From positions 26,946,627-27,010,626 of the forward strand of contig NC_058495.1 in the NCBI RefSeq assembly GCF_020382885.2: DNA of 64,000 nt, given 5' to 3'. Source of the DNA: Scatophagus argus (Eukaryota > Chordata > Actinopteri > Scatophagidae). Of the stretch, positions 30,001 to 42,334 are shown piece by piece; position 1 is the first letter of the stretch; the number at the start of each line of letters is the position of its first letter. The notes beneath the pieces are model-generated. The model saw nothing but the letters and a program-made list of their open reading frames with translations. It was not told the DNA's origin and did no database searches. The position numbers and the translations under genes were made by a program.

Positions 30001-31581
30001 GCCGTCCTGAGGGACACAGCAGACACAACAGTTAAAGACAGCAGAACCACAGGAGAACATGATGGTCCTGACAGCCGGCAGCAGAACCAGTAGAACCTGC
30101 AGAATTCAGACTCAGGGCCAGCAGCTGATTGTCCTGTCTAGTTTTAGTTTAGCTTCTGGTCCATTAGCACTGAAACCAGCTGGCAGAAAACAAACCAGAC
30201 AACTCAAATGAAATTGCTTTCAAACACTTGCAGCTTCATAAATGACAGGAAACCAAATGTCTTTTGGTTTTGTGCAGTGGATAAACAAAACAGACATTTC
30301 TCACATCTTCTTATGTTTAACAAACTAAGTGATTCATTAACTAACCAAGGAAATCTGCTGATGAAATCATCTTTAAAATAACTTCTAGTTGCAGATGCGG
30401 CAGCCAGGTGCCATAACCTGTGGGCTTACAGTCTTAATACAAATTAACACACACACACACACACACTGGGTCAGTACTTACATTGCCTTTTCAGCGTTTC
30501 TCGCCTGTTGAAACAGACACAGATGTGGTTATAACAAGCTGAAACTACATGAATCTCCTGTTGATCAGTAAATTGAGTCATGCATGAGACATAAAAGATC
30601 CAAAGTCCTTTTTCTCTTTATACTTTAATTTTTCTCCAATGCTGTCTTTTATTTTTGCAAAGGTGTGCACTGCGAGGAAATAGTAGAGAAATAGTAAACT
30701 AACTAAAATGACTATCTGAGAACCACAACTGGAGGAGACTCAGCTGATTACAGCTGCAAGCCGTGTGCAGCCCACACCAGACTCCATTCAAAAACCTAAC
30801 ACTTTCTCTGACTGCATGTTTCTGAGCTGTGAGTTTATGATTGAATGAAAAACCAATCAGGGACGCCAGTTAAAACAAGACTCTATTTAAAAATCTGTCA
30901 CTTTACAGCAATGTGTGTGACTGGACTTTGTGCTGGCATACAGAACAACAGTAAAAGCTTTAGTCTGAACACTAAACTCACACACAACTTGTGGTTTTAA
31001 ACAAATAAAAAACAGAAAAAAACGTTTTAACCTAACAGCTGTTAAATCTTTACATGATGTGATCTATAGCCTGTAAAATTCATGTTTTAGTTGATGGGTG
31101 ACTTAAACGACCAGATGAGAGTTGTGACATCTGAATCCACGTTACACCAGGCTCCATTTAAAAATCTGCCATCTGAAAACTCGTCATACATTTTTCTATA
31201 AACTCTCGCTGGCTGTGAGCTCGTATTCGCGGCATGTTTGACAGCATTTCAGCCTGTAGCCTGTTGAGTCTGTTGCCTCATAACGTGTAGTGTTTTGTTT
31301 GAGAATTACCCAGTTAATTACCTGATAGTCAATGAGTTCACATCCTGACAGGACATTTTCAAACAACACCAGACTACAGTAAAAATGTGCCACTTTATCG
31401 CTTGGTGTGACAGTGTGTGCGCTGTGGGATCGCTGAGGAAACGCTGAAGGCTTTCGTCACAGAGTTTATTATCTGAAGGATTTCAGTGAGTCTGAGCTCT
31501 AACAGCTTAGCATGCTAACTAGCTGTGTATCTGTGATAAAAGATGGCGGTCAGGGTGAAGAGCTGCCCGGCTGCTTACCAT
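27092..31581 (-). CDS. isy1: ISY1 pre-mRNA splicing factor (11 coding exons)
   Basis: ISY1 is a component of the Prp19-linked (NTC) spliceosome and works around the first catalytic step in the nucleus. Exons: 31579-31581, 30482-30504, 29955-30006, 29543-29608, 29103-29145, 28856-28968, 28656-28773, 28439-28561, 27994-28112, 27281-27370 and 27092-27199. They join in phase to 285 aa, the same length as I recall for human. Diagnostic blocks are [84 protein letters not shown], an acidic Glu7 run, and [18 protein letters not shown]. The first coding exon contributes only the ATG. An LINE tail (27683-27787) lies in intron 9. The gene is followed 1.8 kb upstream by cnbp on the same strand, an order also seen in mammals. 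Confidence 0.97.
27683..27787 (+). repeat. LINE-type 3' tail ending in (ATCTT)n, copy 2
   Basis: It matches 3565-3671 closely: cttcccttatcc, gcacgctttgcaccctct, atatcctgtttgctgctgta, then taataaaggattatcttatc. It lies in an isy1 intron on the opposite strand to the gene. Confidence 0.7.
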
Positions 31582-33340
31582 CTCTGCTGCTGGATTTTGT
31601 GTTTTTATGAAGAAATGAGCGGTCAACTACAGCAAACTTCTGCCCGGGACGATGAACACACGCCGACATAAACTGGAAGTACTTCATCGACTTCTTCTCC
31701 TGTTTCCGCTTTTGTGACGCATGTGTACGTTACTGCCACCTACAGGAGGAGCAGACACTAAGTGCCTTTTTATCATCAGCAGTCGTCTCCACTGAAAGAA
31801 AAATGTAAATAAAATAATAATAACATAATTTCGAGTCAGCGTTTGTTTCTTTGCACTATATGTATTTGTTTACACTTTACAGAAACAACTGACTTGTATA
31901 TGGACGTCATATGTTATATATTGGTCAATGGTTGCAAATAACATTGATTGAACACTGAATGTACAAGTAAAATAAAACAACATAAAAACTACAAATAAAA
32001 TTGCTCAAAATCAAATTAAATCAACTTATTCCGTCATCCTCTGAATTACCTGACTTGAAGTGTCAGACTGATCACTTCTGGAGGCCCCTGAATGATGAAA
32101 AACTCAAGCTTAACATTTTTCTCAACTCTTTGTGTCTCCTTCAGTTTAGCTACAGAGCAAAGTCATCGCAGTCGTTCCAGTTCCAGAACAGAGCTGAGCT
32201 GGATCAGCGCTGGTGTATCAGCGGAGACCAGCGTTAACCAGGTTCTTTCAAGGAAAGTCATAATTTTCCACAATTAGTACCAAATCACTACAGAAGCTCT
32301 TTAAGTTATTACAAAAAAGAAAGCTTAAAATATTTGACTTCTTAAAAAATTAAAAACTTCATACTGGCTTTATATCATGGTAGTCATTCTTTTGAATCCT
32401 GTTCACATGTGCCTGTTTGTCACGTCTAATGTAACTCAGCCTTGTTGTTTCTTGGCACAAACGAGACTCCGTACATAAACACTTCTGGATCAAACGACCG
32501 TGTGTGTTGTGAAATAAGACGACCAGACACGAGTGTCTCTCAGCTCCTCTTCCTCCTCCGCCATCTTTTTATTGTCAGGTTAAACTTACAGTCTGCAGTA
32601 CAACCAAATGACATTTTTACAGTAGCTCTAAGTGATATATTGTACAAAAATAACATTTGGATTTTTATTTGTGAAAACATTCTCCTCTCTGCAAACTTAA
32701 AAGTGTCATTTTTTAAAATATGTTTTGTTATTAGCCTTAGTTTTGTCTCCACTGATGAGTCGCTCCATGTGGTCGAAACAGCAAAAAATGCACCTTTAAA
32801 ATATTAATTATCATGTTCGTTTTGTCATCTGCTGTGACCTGCTCTGATTGGCTCATTCGGTCCAACGTGTGGACCTGCAAGGTGATTGGCTGCCAATCAC
32901 GTTTCTTTCACACAAACTGGGCTTTGTTCAGGAAAAGGAAATTAAAGTCACGCAACATGTTGGAAGAAAGAAACTTCCATGATGTATTTTCCTTCGACTG
33001 AAGCCCCGCCCACTTTGTAAATGAGGGGAGGGGCTTACTTTTTTCAATCACTCTATTGTCTCAGCCAATGGGCCGGGCAAAAAGGATTCTTAAATAAAGC
33101 TTTTTACATAATGACTAAAACACAAAACTAAAAACACAAATCCTGTTTTTCTTTTAGAAATGAAAGTCATTTTTTGATTTTTAGTGTCCACCCCTTTGAC
33201 TTCCTCCGCCTGCTCTGACTGGCTGCTGCGAGGCTCAATGACAAGCCTCTGGACCAATGAGAAGAGGAGGATCACAGGGAATGAATAAAGAGAAAGAAAG
33301 AAGAGATAAAAGAGGGTGGGGGTGAGGGCGGGGGCGGCAG
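31582..33340. other. isy1 upstream region and probable cnbp 3' UTR
   Basis: Just above 31581 lies the isy1 5' UTR and promoter (tgcccgggacgatg, cttctcctgtttccgct). The DNA from about 32.5 kb to 33340 directly follows the cnbp stop codon on the minus strand and probably holds its 3' UTR; minus-strand AATAAA-like signals occur in this AT-rich stretch (for example near 33091-33096). No separate coding exon is supported. Confidence 0.5.
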
Positions 33341-34630
<1,290 letters not shown>

Positions 34631-35459
34631 CACCACGACGACGGCTGGACAGACGGACAGGCAGGGGAGAGAGACAGAGAGACAGGAAGTGTGTGTAAAT
34701 GTCTGGTTGGACACAGTCTCTCATTGCTCAACACACTCATCTCAAGGCATCCACTGGACTTAGTCTTCATCCCAACCCACCACGAAAAAGGCAGCGCGCT
34801 TACACAACACGACAAGGTGCTCAACGCACCTGTGATCCTGTTTAAAGGTCCAGGCTATTTGATTACTGGTGCTGCACACTGCGACCAGCTGAACACCCCT
34901 AAACTCACCTGGTTTGTCTGTTCTGGGCTACTGCAGTGGACTCTGTTAGGCAACAAAAACACCACAGTTCTTATTTTCAGGTGGTTGTGCACGAATAAAA
35001 ACATTCTTCTGAATATTTTATTTTACTTCTGACAACAGGTCTCCCTCAGTCCTCCCTCAGTCCTCCACACGGGACCTTTAAAAAGGCGTTTTGCTTTGTT
35101 TGAGCAGTGCCGAGCGCGTCCCTGGTGACTGATGGCACACTGTGAGGAGTCCATCAGCAGCTCAGACGTTACAGAGAAGCTCTTCACATGCGGGTCCATG
35201 CTGTTGGACCAGAGGACAGCAGCAGTGAGAAGACATTTATTTGTGAAGTAAACAGATCTGCTCCAGCACCCGTCAGTTGATATGATGAGTTCAGGTGTTT
35301 TCAGTCCATTTTCTGTCGTTATACCGAGCAGCTGGGGACAAACTTCTAAAGGGGGGGGCCCACAGAACCGGGCTGTCCCTTAACCACTGCTGATCAGTGT
35401 TTTCTGGTTTCACTGTCCGTGCATTTGGCCTCTACTTCGGGCTAGCTGTAGCAGTTTTT

Positions 35460-35870
35460 CACTGTTAACCAGCAGCCTTCACATGCAGCACCGCCCCCCG
35501 GGCGTCCCGCGGCCTGACGCCACTAACAGGTGGATCTACGCGGCTACCGCTCCGGGATGAACTCCGCTTCACCGGGCGGACTGTCACTCTGCCGCCTCGG
35601 CTCTGCGGCTTTGCCCGCCGTGCGTGCGGAGGGACCCGGCCTGTCAACAGGCCCAGCGCTGTCATATTGTCAACTAGCATACTAGCAGGTTAGCATATGT
35701 TCAACAACGGAATTAACAGCGGGAAACTGTTCGCTCCGCAGGCTTCGTCTGCGAGAGAGCAGACAGGACGGGGCGGCATTGTAGCCCGGCGACGGTGGGA
35801 CTGCTGCGGGGAGGAAAGCGCGGATTGATCGGCCGGATCTCAAACTCACCTCAGACCCCGAAACTGTGTT
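35460..35870 (-). promoter_or_regulatory. CpG-rich block, probable cnbp promoter and first exon
   Basis: Very CpG-rich (cgccccccgggcgtcccgcgg, cggctaccgctccgg, cgccgtgcgtgcgga, gcccggcgacggtgg). It lies about 0.9-1.2 kb upstream of the cnbp start codon, where vertebrate cnbp genes have a non-coding first exon. The precise start site is not determined. Confidence 0.5.
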
Positions 35871-35914
35871 TGTTTTCTATCCTCCTCTGCACCACACGCG
35901 GTCTGCACACGGCA

Positions 35915-35951
<37 letters not shown>

Positions 35952-36224
35952 GACACGCACACACACTGCTGCATTCAGCTTTAGTCAGAAATGTAAAATG
36001 TAAAATTCTTTGGTGAATAAATACATTTGACACTTCGGCAACAATTTACAAACCGGAACTTCAATTTCGTTTATTTTTGTTTCTTCGTTTAATATTGTAA
36101 TATTGTCATGGATGCCATGTTTCTCATGTGTATCCTGATGAACAAATACCGTGTTGTGCTTGTTTGAACCTCCCCTTTAAGCCGTAAATGGCAGTATTTA
36201 CGAGCTTTGTAGACGTTCCTGAAC

Positions 36225-36370
36225 GCATCGTGTGCGCACGGCCCAGCGCTGAGGGGCGGGGCCGCAGGCGGCGTTCCCTCCTCTGAGACTCAGCTGCTGT
36301 GTGTTCGTTAGGAGACCGTCGTCACTGCGTGAGCGGTTAGCTGTTAGCTGTTAGCTGTTAGCTGAGGCTA
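36225..36370. promoter_or_regulatory. GC-box-containing promoter-like block
   Basis: Contains an Sp1-type GC box (GAGGGGCGGGGCC at about 36250-36262) and CpG-rich flanks, followed by four tandem GTTAGCT units at 36336-36366. It lies between the divergent cnbp (-) and PDP (+) genes, so it could serve a non-coding first exon of the PDP gene. This is inference from composition and position only. Confidence 0.4.
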
Positions 36371-36769
36371 ACGGTGTCTGTTCGTCAATGTGACGTCAGA
36401 GGCCAGACGTCTACCAATTTGACGTCCATAGTTCAGGGCCAAACAAATGATTTGTTTTGTTTTTCCAAGATGAAACCGCACATTTTTGGGGCCTTTTATT
36501 GTGACCTGTTCAGGACTCACCTGTGCAGGCTCCCTGTTGTTAAATCAGCACCTTGATGTGCTGCACCTGTCAGGTGGAGCTCCTGCTCTCCTAATGAGTC
36601 TGTGCTTAACATCCCAGAGAAATTTTGTGTGGATAAAAAGTCTTTTAATTCATATTGTGAAAAATGGTAGCAAAATACAACAATATAGCAAACAATGCAA
36701 CAAAACAATACAGCAGTATATTGTTCAGTGTTTATTTCCAAAACTGTTAATTAACAGTTAATTCTTTTT

Positions 36770-36865
36770 ATTTTTGAAACTGTTTTGCACTCTGTTCTGT
36801 TCTTGTGAGCTGCCATGACAAATGAATTCCCCTGGTGTGAGATCAATAAAGTTCATCTTATCTTA
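36770..36865 (+). repeat. LINE-type 3' tail ending in (ATCTT)n, copy 3
   Basis: Reads ttttgcactctgttctg, ttcccctggtgtgagatc, then AATAAAGTTCATCTTATCTTA. This is the same style of tail as those ending at 3671 and 27787 but a more diverged body. Confidence 0.55.
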
Positions 36866-38230
36866 AAAACAAAAGTATTGTTCACATATTTTTGTTGGTT
36901 GTATATTTTACCTCGACCCCTCAGAGCCCAGGACAGACCAGTATGTTTTAGTCCTCTTTGGATTGTCAGGAAGCTTCTGTCTTCTCTCGCACTGCTCAGA
37001 TCTTCAAGCAGGATGAGCTCTGGACCAGCAGTGTTTGTGTCCAGAATCATGGAGAGTAGGAGACCTCCTTCATCTTGTTCCAGATGTTGAAGGTCAGGTT
37101 GCCCATCTGGACCAGCATCCATGATTCAGAAGACTTCGATCTTAACTGCCTTTCCAGAGAGCTTTGAATGCCAATGCCAATGCAACCTACAGAAGCACCA
37201 TCAGTTTAACCAAAACCTGGTCCAAACCATGCTCGATCAAGCGGAGGAGGTGACCCTCCTCTGGACTGGCTCTCCATTGATCCAGCAGGTTTGTAAATCT
37301 CAGCACCACAGGAATAAATGATTGTTTTGCACATTTATGCACACTCTATGTGCTGTGACAGATTCCCTCTGAGAGCCCAGATACAACCGGAGTCCTTTGT
37401 ACAAACCTCTCATCCTGATGCAGAACCCAAAGTGTCGGGCAGCAACAAGCAGGAGGTCACCAGCCTCGAGTTGAACTGCAGCATCGTGTGCTGCTTCGCT
37501 AGTCTGACTGCATTTGGTTTTACTGACCTCTGAATCCACCAGCCAACAGTTTCACTGGTGTCCAAATCCAAACAGGAACAAGAGGAAGTCCTGCACCAGC
37601 ACTTGGCTTCACTGGCCTAATTAAAGAAGAAACTCTGGTTAGCCAGTGTCCATGTGTAAGTTCAAGTTCTCTCAGTACAGCTTTGTTTTCTTTATTACTG
37701 TATTTCAGCAGCAAAAGTGAGAACAATAGTTAAAGTTAATAATAATAATAACAAACACTGACAGCGTGGAGGGCAGGGCTTCACAGCCAGCAGCAGGAGG
37801 TTTATGGATTACTGATTACTGGGTGAGATACAAAGCTGTCAAAGGTCACAGCGGGCTACAAAGGAACAGACAGAAACGAAGACAACGACTGACACAACAG
37901 ACCTTCAACAGCTCAATGAAAAGGCTGTGACCTCTGTGAACGGAACTAATTCCCTCCAGGAAACCGAAACACAGACACCTTCAGCTGAACGAAGGCTTCA
38001 GCAGGAACCAAACGCCTCGACAAGCACACAGTGAGTTTCAGCTTCATTAATCTTCTGTTGACGTTTCAGCCACTGAGGAGGAGGAGTTGAGAAGCTTTCC
38101 ATCAGTTTTATCTCGGTCAGTTTGATAATTGCACAAAATGATAATTTGTATGTCCCAGAGAGAAGCAGATTCAGGGACGAGTGAAGGTGAACAGTGCAAG
38201 ACCTCAGCAGGTGGAGGTGAGTCTGTCAGC

Positions 38231-38665
38231 TCAGCGCTCTGCTGGTTCTCCTGCTGAAGCTCTGTCTGGTTTTCCAGGTTCTGTTCTGTTGGCTCTTCTG
38301 CTACAGTCATTTAAATAATACACTTTTAACATAATCCTCTCAGTAACTATTCTGTTTTCTAGCCACTCCTGAGTGTATGCTTTGAAAACAATCCAGCAGC
38401 TGCTGATCAGGATGGGGTCAGTTTCCATGTCGAGGACTAAACTTCCTGAGTAGACAACTGATGCCTCATCGTGGCTCCTGAACACGATGAGGGACCCGCC
38501 CCCCACCCTCTGCAGAGCCTTTGAGGCTGATGATGAGTGGATGGTGGTGAAGCACCCTTGAAGCGCTTTGCTGATGCTTCTTTTGATTCTCCTCCAGTTT
38601 CCATTCTGCAAGTCCTCCTGTTGGGTCTCCTTCTGGTTCTCCACGCTGCCCTGGTGAGCAGCCAT
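38231..38665 (-). CDS. Unrecognised 144-codon ORF, head-to-head with the PDP gene
   Basis: An uninterrupted minus-strand frame starts MAAHQGSVENQKETQQ and contains WRRIKRSISKALQGC, GGGSLIVFRSHDEASVV and TDPILISSCWIVFKAYTQEW, ending at a stop at 38231. Its ATG has a favourable context (A at -3, G at +4). The ATG overlaps the PDP ATG inside the palindrome CATG at 38663-38666. A second minus frame (38047-38310, MTVAEEPTEQNLENQ) overlaps its 3' end in another frame. I recognise no domain, signal peptide or membrane segment. It may be the 5' exon of an unannotated divergent gene or a chance ORF; no splice partner was established. Confidence 0.25.
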   Translation of the reverse strand: MAAHQGSVENQKETQQEDLQNGNWRRIKRSISKALQGCFTTIHSSSASKALQRVGGGSLIVFRSHDEASVVYSGSLVLDMETDPILISSCWIVFKAYTQEWLENRIVTERIMLKVYYLNDCSRRANRTEPGKPDRASAGEPAER

Positions 38666-41565
38666 GCTCAGAAGAACAAGAACCTTCAGTGGACCCTGCA
38701 GGTTTGAGCTCCAGCAGGGCCGCTTTCTCTCCTCGCTTCCACCCTCCCCTGAACTCTCCAGACTCCATTACCCAGCAGGCAGTGGTAACAGGAAGTACAG
38801 GACCAGGCAGGAAGTGGGACAGATGAGCTTGGCTCAGATCAACCGCATCTTAAAGGTAAGAACATCCATCATTCAAGACATCAGTCAATCAACCAGTCAA
38901 ACTGATCTGTCTGTCTGCCTTGCGTTGCCAGGCCAATGAATACAGTCACAGTCTCCCCAGAGGACCCGCCTCCCATGGCGTCCTGGGTTTCCATAGCAAC
39001 ATGTTGCCTTCCAACCACCCCGGTGAGGACCGTCGGAGCAACGCCACCTACCTGCCAGGCTGCGGCTTGCAGTTTGGTGTGTTTGATGGCCACGCTGGGC
39101 CAGCATGCGCTCATGCTGTCAGCCAGAGGCTCTTCTACTACATCACCGTGGCAACGCTGCCACTGAGAACACTGGCGGAGCTCGAAAGGGCGGTGGAGGA
39201 GGAACGGGCCATCCCACCACTGCTGGAGTGGCACAAACACCCCCAAGACCACAGCTGCCCTGACGGAGGAGCAATCTCCTTCCAAAGCCTCCGAAACTAC
39301 TGGCAGGAGAGGCTGGAGGATGGAGAGGAGGAGGAGGAGGAGGAGGAGGAGGAGGAGGAGGTAACCAGTTGTCCAGACATGTCAGAGAATCAAAGTAATG
39401 AACCAGACTGGAGGCCTTCACGGGTCCTTCACTGTGGACCCAAAAACAGCAATAGAAAACCTGTCTGAACCTGATGGAGGCGTAACATGTTTAAAAAGAG
39501 ATGTGATCCAAAGCAGATCGAACCAGATCACAGTGAACAGGACTCAGGTCCACACTGGACCCTTCAAGTCTCTCAGATGGTCTCATTTCTTCACACTGAG
39601 GAGGAGAAACTGCTTTTTACTCACATGAAATCGGTTTTTCAGAGTATTTGTCTCATGGTTCAGTAATCAGCTTCGGTTTGCTGCGGTTTGTTCGGGTTTC
39701 ATTTTTTGTGTCAGGAAGTGAATGCAGATTTAAAGATTTAACACAGTGTGATGTCATTATCTGTCTCCTCTCTGATTGGCTGCAGGACAGTGGCAGAGTT
39801 ACATCAGCGCTGATCAGCGCTTTCCGTCGCCTTGACTATGACCTCTCTGTGGAAGCCCAGGTCCACCTGTCCATGTCCTCACCCAGGTCCTCATTCAGAC
39901 AAATTCCTTCTGTTTATATGATTCTGTGTTTGATTTACATCATGTGCCATACAGGAAGTAGTGTTTTCTTCATGTGGAGGGGAGGACAATTCAGGTGCTT
40001 TCAGACAGCGACTGTCTGCAGGGGTCAGTAATTTGAATGTGGCAGCAGGCAGCAAACATTTTAACAACACTGGCAGTCGATGTAACCAGCAGCACACATC
40101 CTACACACGACGCACCTCCTGCTCCTGCTGAAGGCTTCACCTTCACTGGCTGCTTGCAGCTGTAGTCACCTGAATCTTCTCTGTCTGTCCACAGACGAGT
40201 GTCTCTCCCAGGCGAGCCGTTCTCTCTGTCCTCTCCCCTCCAGGTGGCGCTGTCTGGCTGCACAGCCTGCGTCGCCCACATCTCAAACGGGGTCTTGCAT
40301 GTGGCTAACCTGGGTGACAGCCGAGCCGTCCTGGGTGTCCAGGAGCCGGACGGGTGCTGGTCGGCTGTCAGTCTCACCAACGATCACAACGCACAGAACC
40401 CAGACGAGCTCCAAAGAATTCTTGGGGAACACCCGCCATCGGAGCGGAGGACGGTGGTCCGCCATGACCGTCTGCTGGGCCTGCTGCTGCCCTTCAGGGC
40501 GTTCGGTGACGTCCGCTTCAAATGGAGCGCAGAGATGCTGAGTCGCGTCTACGAAACACGACCAGACATCCTGTCCGCGGTCAGTGAGGCGGTCCGGGCG
40601 CTGCCACCACACTACCTGACTCCGCCCTACCTGAGTGCCCAGCCAGAGGTCACCCGACATCGCATCAGACCCAATGACAAATTCCTGGTGCTGGCCACTG
40701 ACGGACTGTGGGAGCTGATGCACCGACAGACGGTTGTCCAGCTGGTGGGAGAACAACTGACAGGTCAGAGAACCAAGATGCCACTGAAGCCTGTCAACAG
40801 GCTGTAGTTACAAACTACAAACCACATACACCTCATATAATCTTTGCTTTACATGTTAACATTCTCAGACCTTTTAAAAAAAAAAACAACAACATTTCAG
40901 ACATTTCAAGTTTATACCACTGCTTCATTTCAGTCCTGATTGTTGGGGTCGAAACTGCTCAACTTCTGTTCACAGTCAAACTAAACTCAAGTCCTTTCAC
41001 GTTTGCACAAAACAGCACATGACCTTAATAAAACACACACGAGTTGCTGATCTTAGCAAAAACTAATTTGTCTGTAGCTTCATCTTGTGCACTTACATTT
41101 TATGTGTGTGTCTTCCATAGCAGCTCTATGCAATGTGGTCTGGCAGTTCCTGTTTTAGGCACTAAAGTGTCATTTGAGGAGTTACAGCTGAGAGCAGTCA
41201 AAGAGCTGAAAGGTTGTAGGTGTGCTGAGGCGGCAGCTGGACAGTCAGAGCTGAGCTGAGCTGTCAGTTCAAGTGTTTGTTGCTGTGCAGGCCTTCAGCA
41301 GCAGAGACCCATAATCCCCAGCATGGGCATGACGCTGGGCAGTCTGCAGCGCCTCCTGCTGGAGAGGAAGGGACGGGTTCTGTCGGTGCTGGAGGACCAG
41401 AATGCTGCCACCCACCTGCTCCGCCACGCTCTCGGGGATGACGGCTACGGAGCGGTGGAGCCAAACCGTCTCGCCAAGATGCTGAGCCTGCCGGTAGAAC
41501 TGGCCAGGAGGTACCGCGATGACATCACCATCACTGTCATCCACCTGAACGAACCCGACCTTTGA
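38664..41565 (+). CDS. Pyruvate dehydrogenase phosphatase catalytic subunit (PDP1-like paralogue)
   Basis: A PP2C-type Mg/Mn-dependent phosphatase of the PDP family, which reactivates the pyruvate dehydrogenase complex in the mitochondrial matrix. Five exons (38664-38855, 38932-39360, 39786-39886, 40195-40763, 41291-41565) join in phase to about 521 aa, near the family's usual 530. The N-terminus MLRRTRTFSGPCRF is Arg-rich and leader-like. Motifs in order: EDRRSNATYL, FGVFDGHAGPAC (metal ligands), LFYYITVATLP, EWHKHP, VANLGDSRAVLGVQ, TNDHNAQN, LLPFRAFGDVRFKWS, VLATDGLWELMHRQ, EDQNAATHLLRHA and ARRYRDDITI. All predicted metal ligands are present. It looks closer to PDP1 (EDRRS, DGHAG, WHKHP) than to PDP2 but has a Glu12 insertion and a short divergent C-terminus (VIHLNEPDL). 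I leave the symbol open because fish have several paralogues. Confidence 0.93.
39325..39360 (+). repeat. (GAG)12 encoding Glu12 at the end of PDP exon 2
   Basis: Twelve GAG codons run right up to the 5' splice site (GAG|GTAACC). They replace the variable loop of the PDP family just after YWQERLEDG. Confidence 0.95.
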
Positions 41566-42334
41566 CCAGGTCACCTGCAGGACTTTGTTATATATTTGTT
41601 TTTTTATATACATGACATGTTTGTGAAACTGACGACAACAGACTTCAGAGTTTCTGAATGTTTCTCATTGAAATGAACTGAGCGATCGATAACTGAAAAC
41701 TGTCCTCAGATCAGTCGGTGTGTTCACTGACGTCACTGCTCTGAATGACCAGAGGACGCTTCTGCTGGAACAATGGATTCAGTTTATTTATTTTTCTTGC
41801 CTGCTTTTACTGATATTCTGTGTGTAAATTCCTTATTTAATTATCCAGATGTTCTTTGTATCTCTACATTTAAGTGAAGAACGAAGAATCCTTTATTCTG
41901 AAAATGATACTTCCTGTCAGCAGAATAAGAGACAGCATTTCTCAGTGACTTCAAAATAAAATTTAATCAAGGATTTTACAAAATCAAATTCTTGATTAGA
42001 AAACAGTTAAATACCAAATGGCTTCAAACCAAACAATTAGCTGACACCGACTTCATGTCACCGGGCCCCCTCACAGCTCACAGAGCTCAATCATTGGATG
42101 ACACTCAAACAGATGGGGCTGAGTGGAGGCCACGCCGAAAAATGCTAAGAAGAACGAAAAAGACAAAACAGGAAGTGACCTGGAAAAGACAAACAGCGTC
42201 CCTCGTCGCAGTCCTCAGACCTGAGGAACAAATGAAATTGTCTCGTCTGTGTTGACCAAACGGAGAGGAGGATATAAAACACGCGTGGACTCTTAAGTCC
42301 AGTGTCCAATCATACGGCAGTGGTGCGCTCTGAG
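41566..42334. other. Convergent 3' UTR space between PDP gene and rbm39
   Basis: No coding exon. A plus-strand AATAAA is at 41955-41960 (for the PDP gene) and a minus-strand AATAAA at 41783-41788 (for rbm39). If both are used, the two 3' UTRs overlap by about 200 bases. Confidence 0.55.

Larger units (their letters stand above)
34631..38662. other. cnbp 5' region and intergenic stretch before the PDP gene
   Basis: The first 0.8-1.2 kb is probably cnbp intron 1. Two GC-rich promoter-like blocks follow (35460-35860 and 36225-36320). An (AC)n repeat lies at about 35921-35946, a (GTTAGCT)n repeat at 36336-36366 and a LINE-type tail at 36770-36865. From 36.85 to 37.73 kb there are several overlapping minus-strand open frames (89, 79 and 68 codons) that I do not recognise. 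A longer unexplained minus ORF at 38231-38665 is listed separately. Confidence 0.5.

Noticed and set aside
40283-40756. 157-codon minus ORF
   Set aside because: Exact antisense shadow of the large fourth exon of the PDP gene, whose plus frame carries all PP2C motifs.
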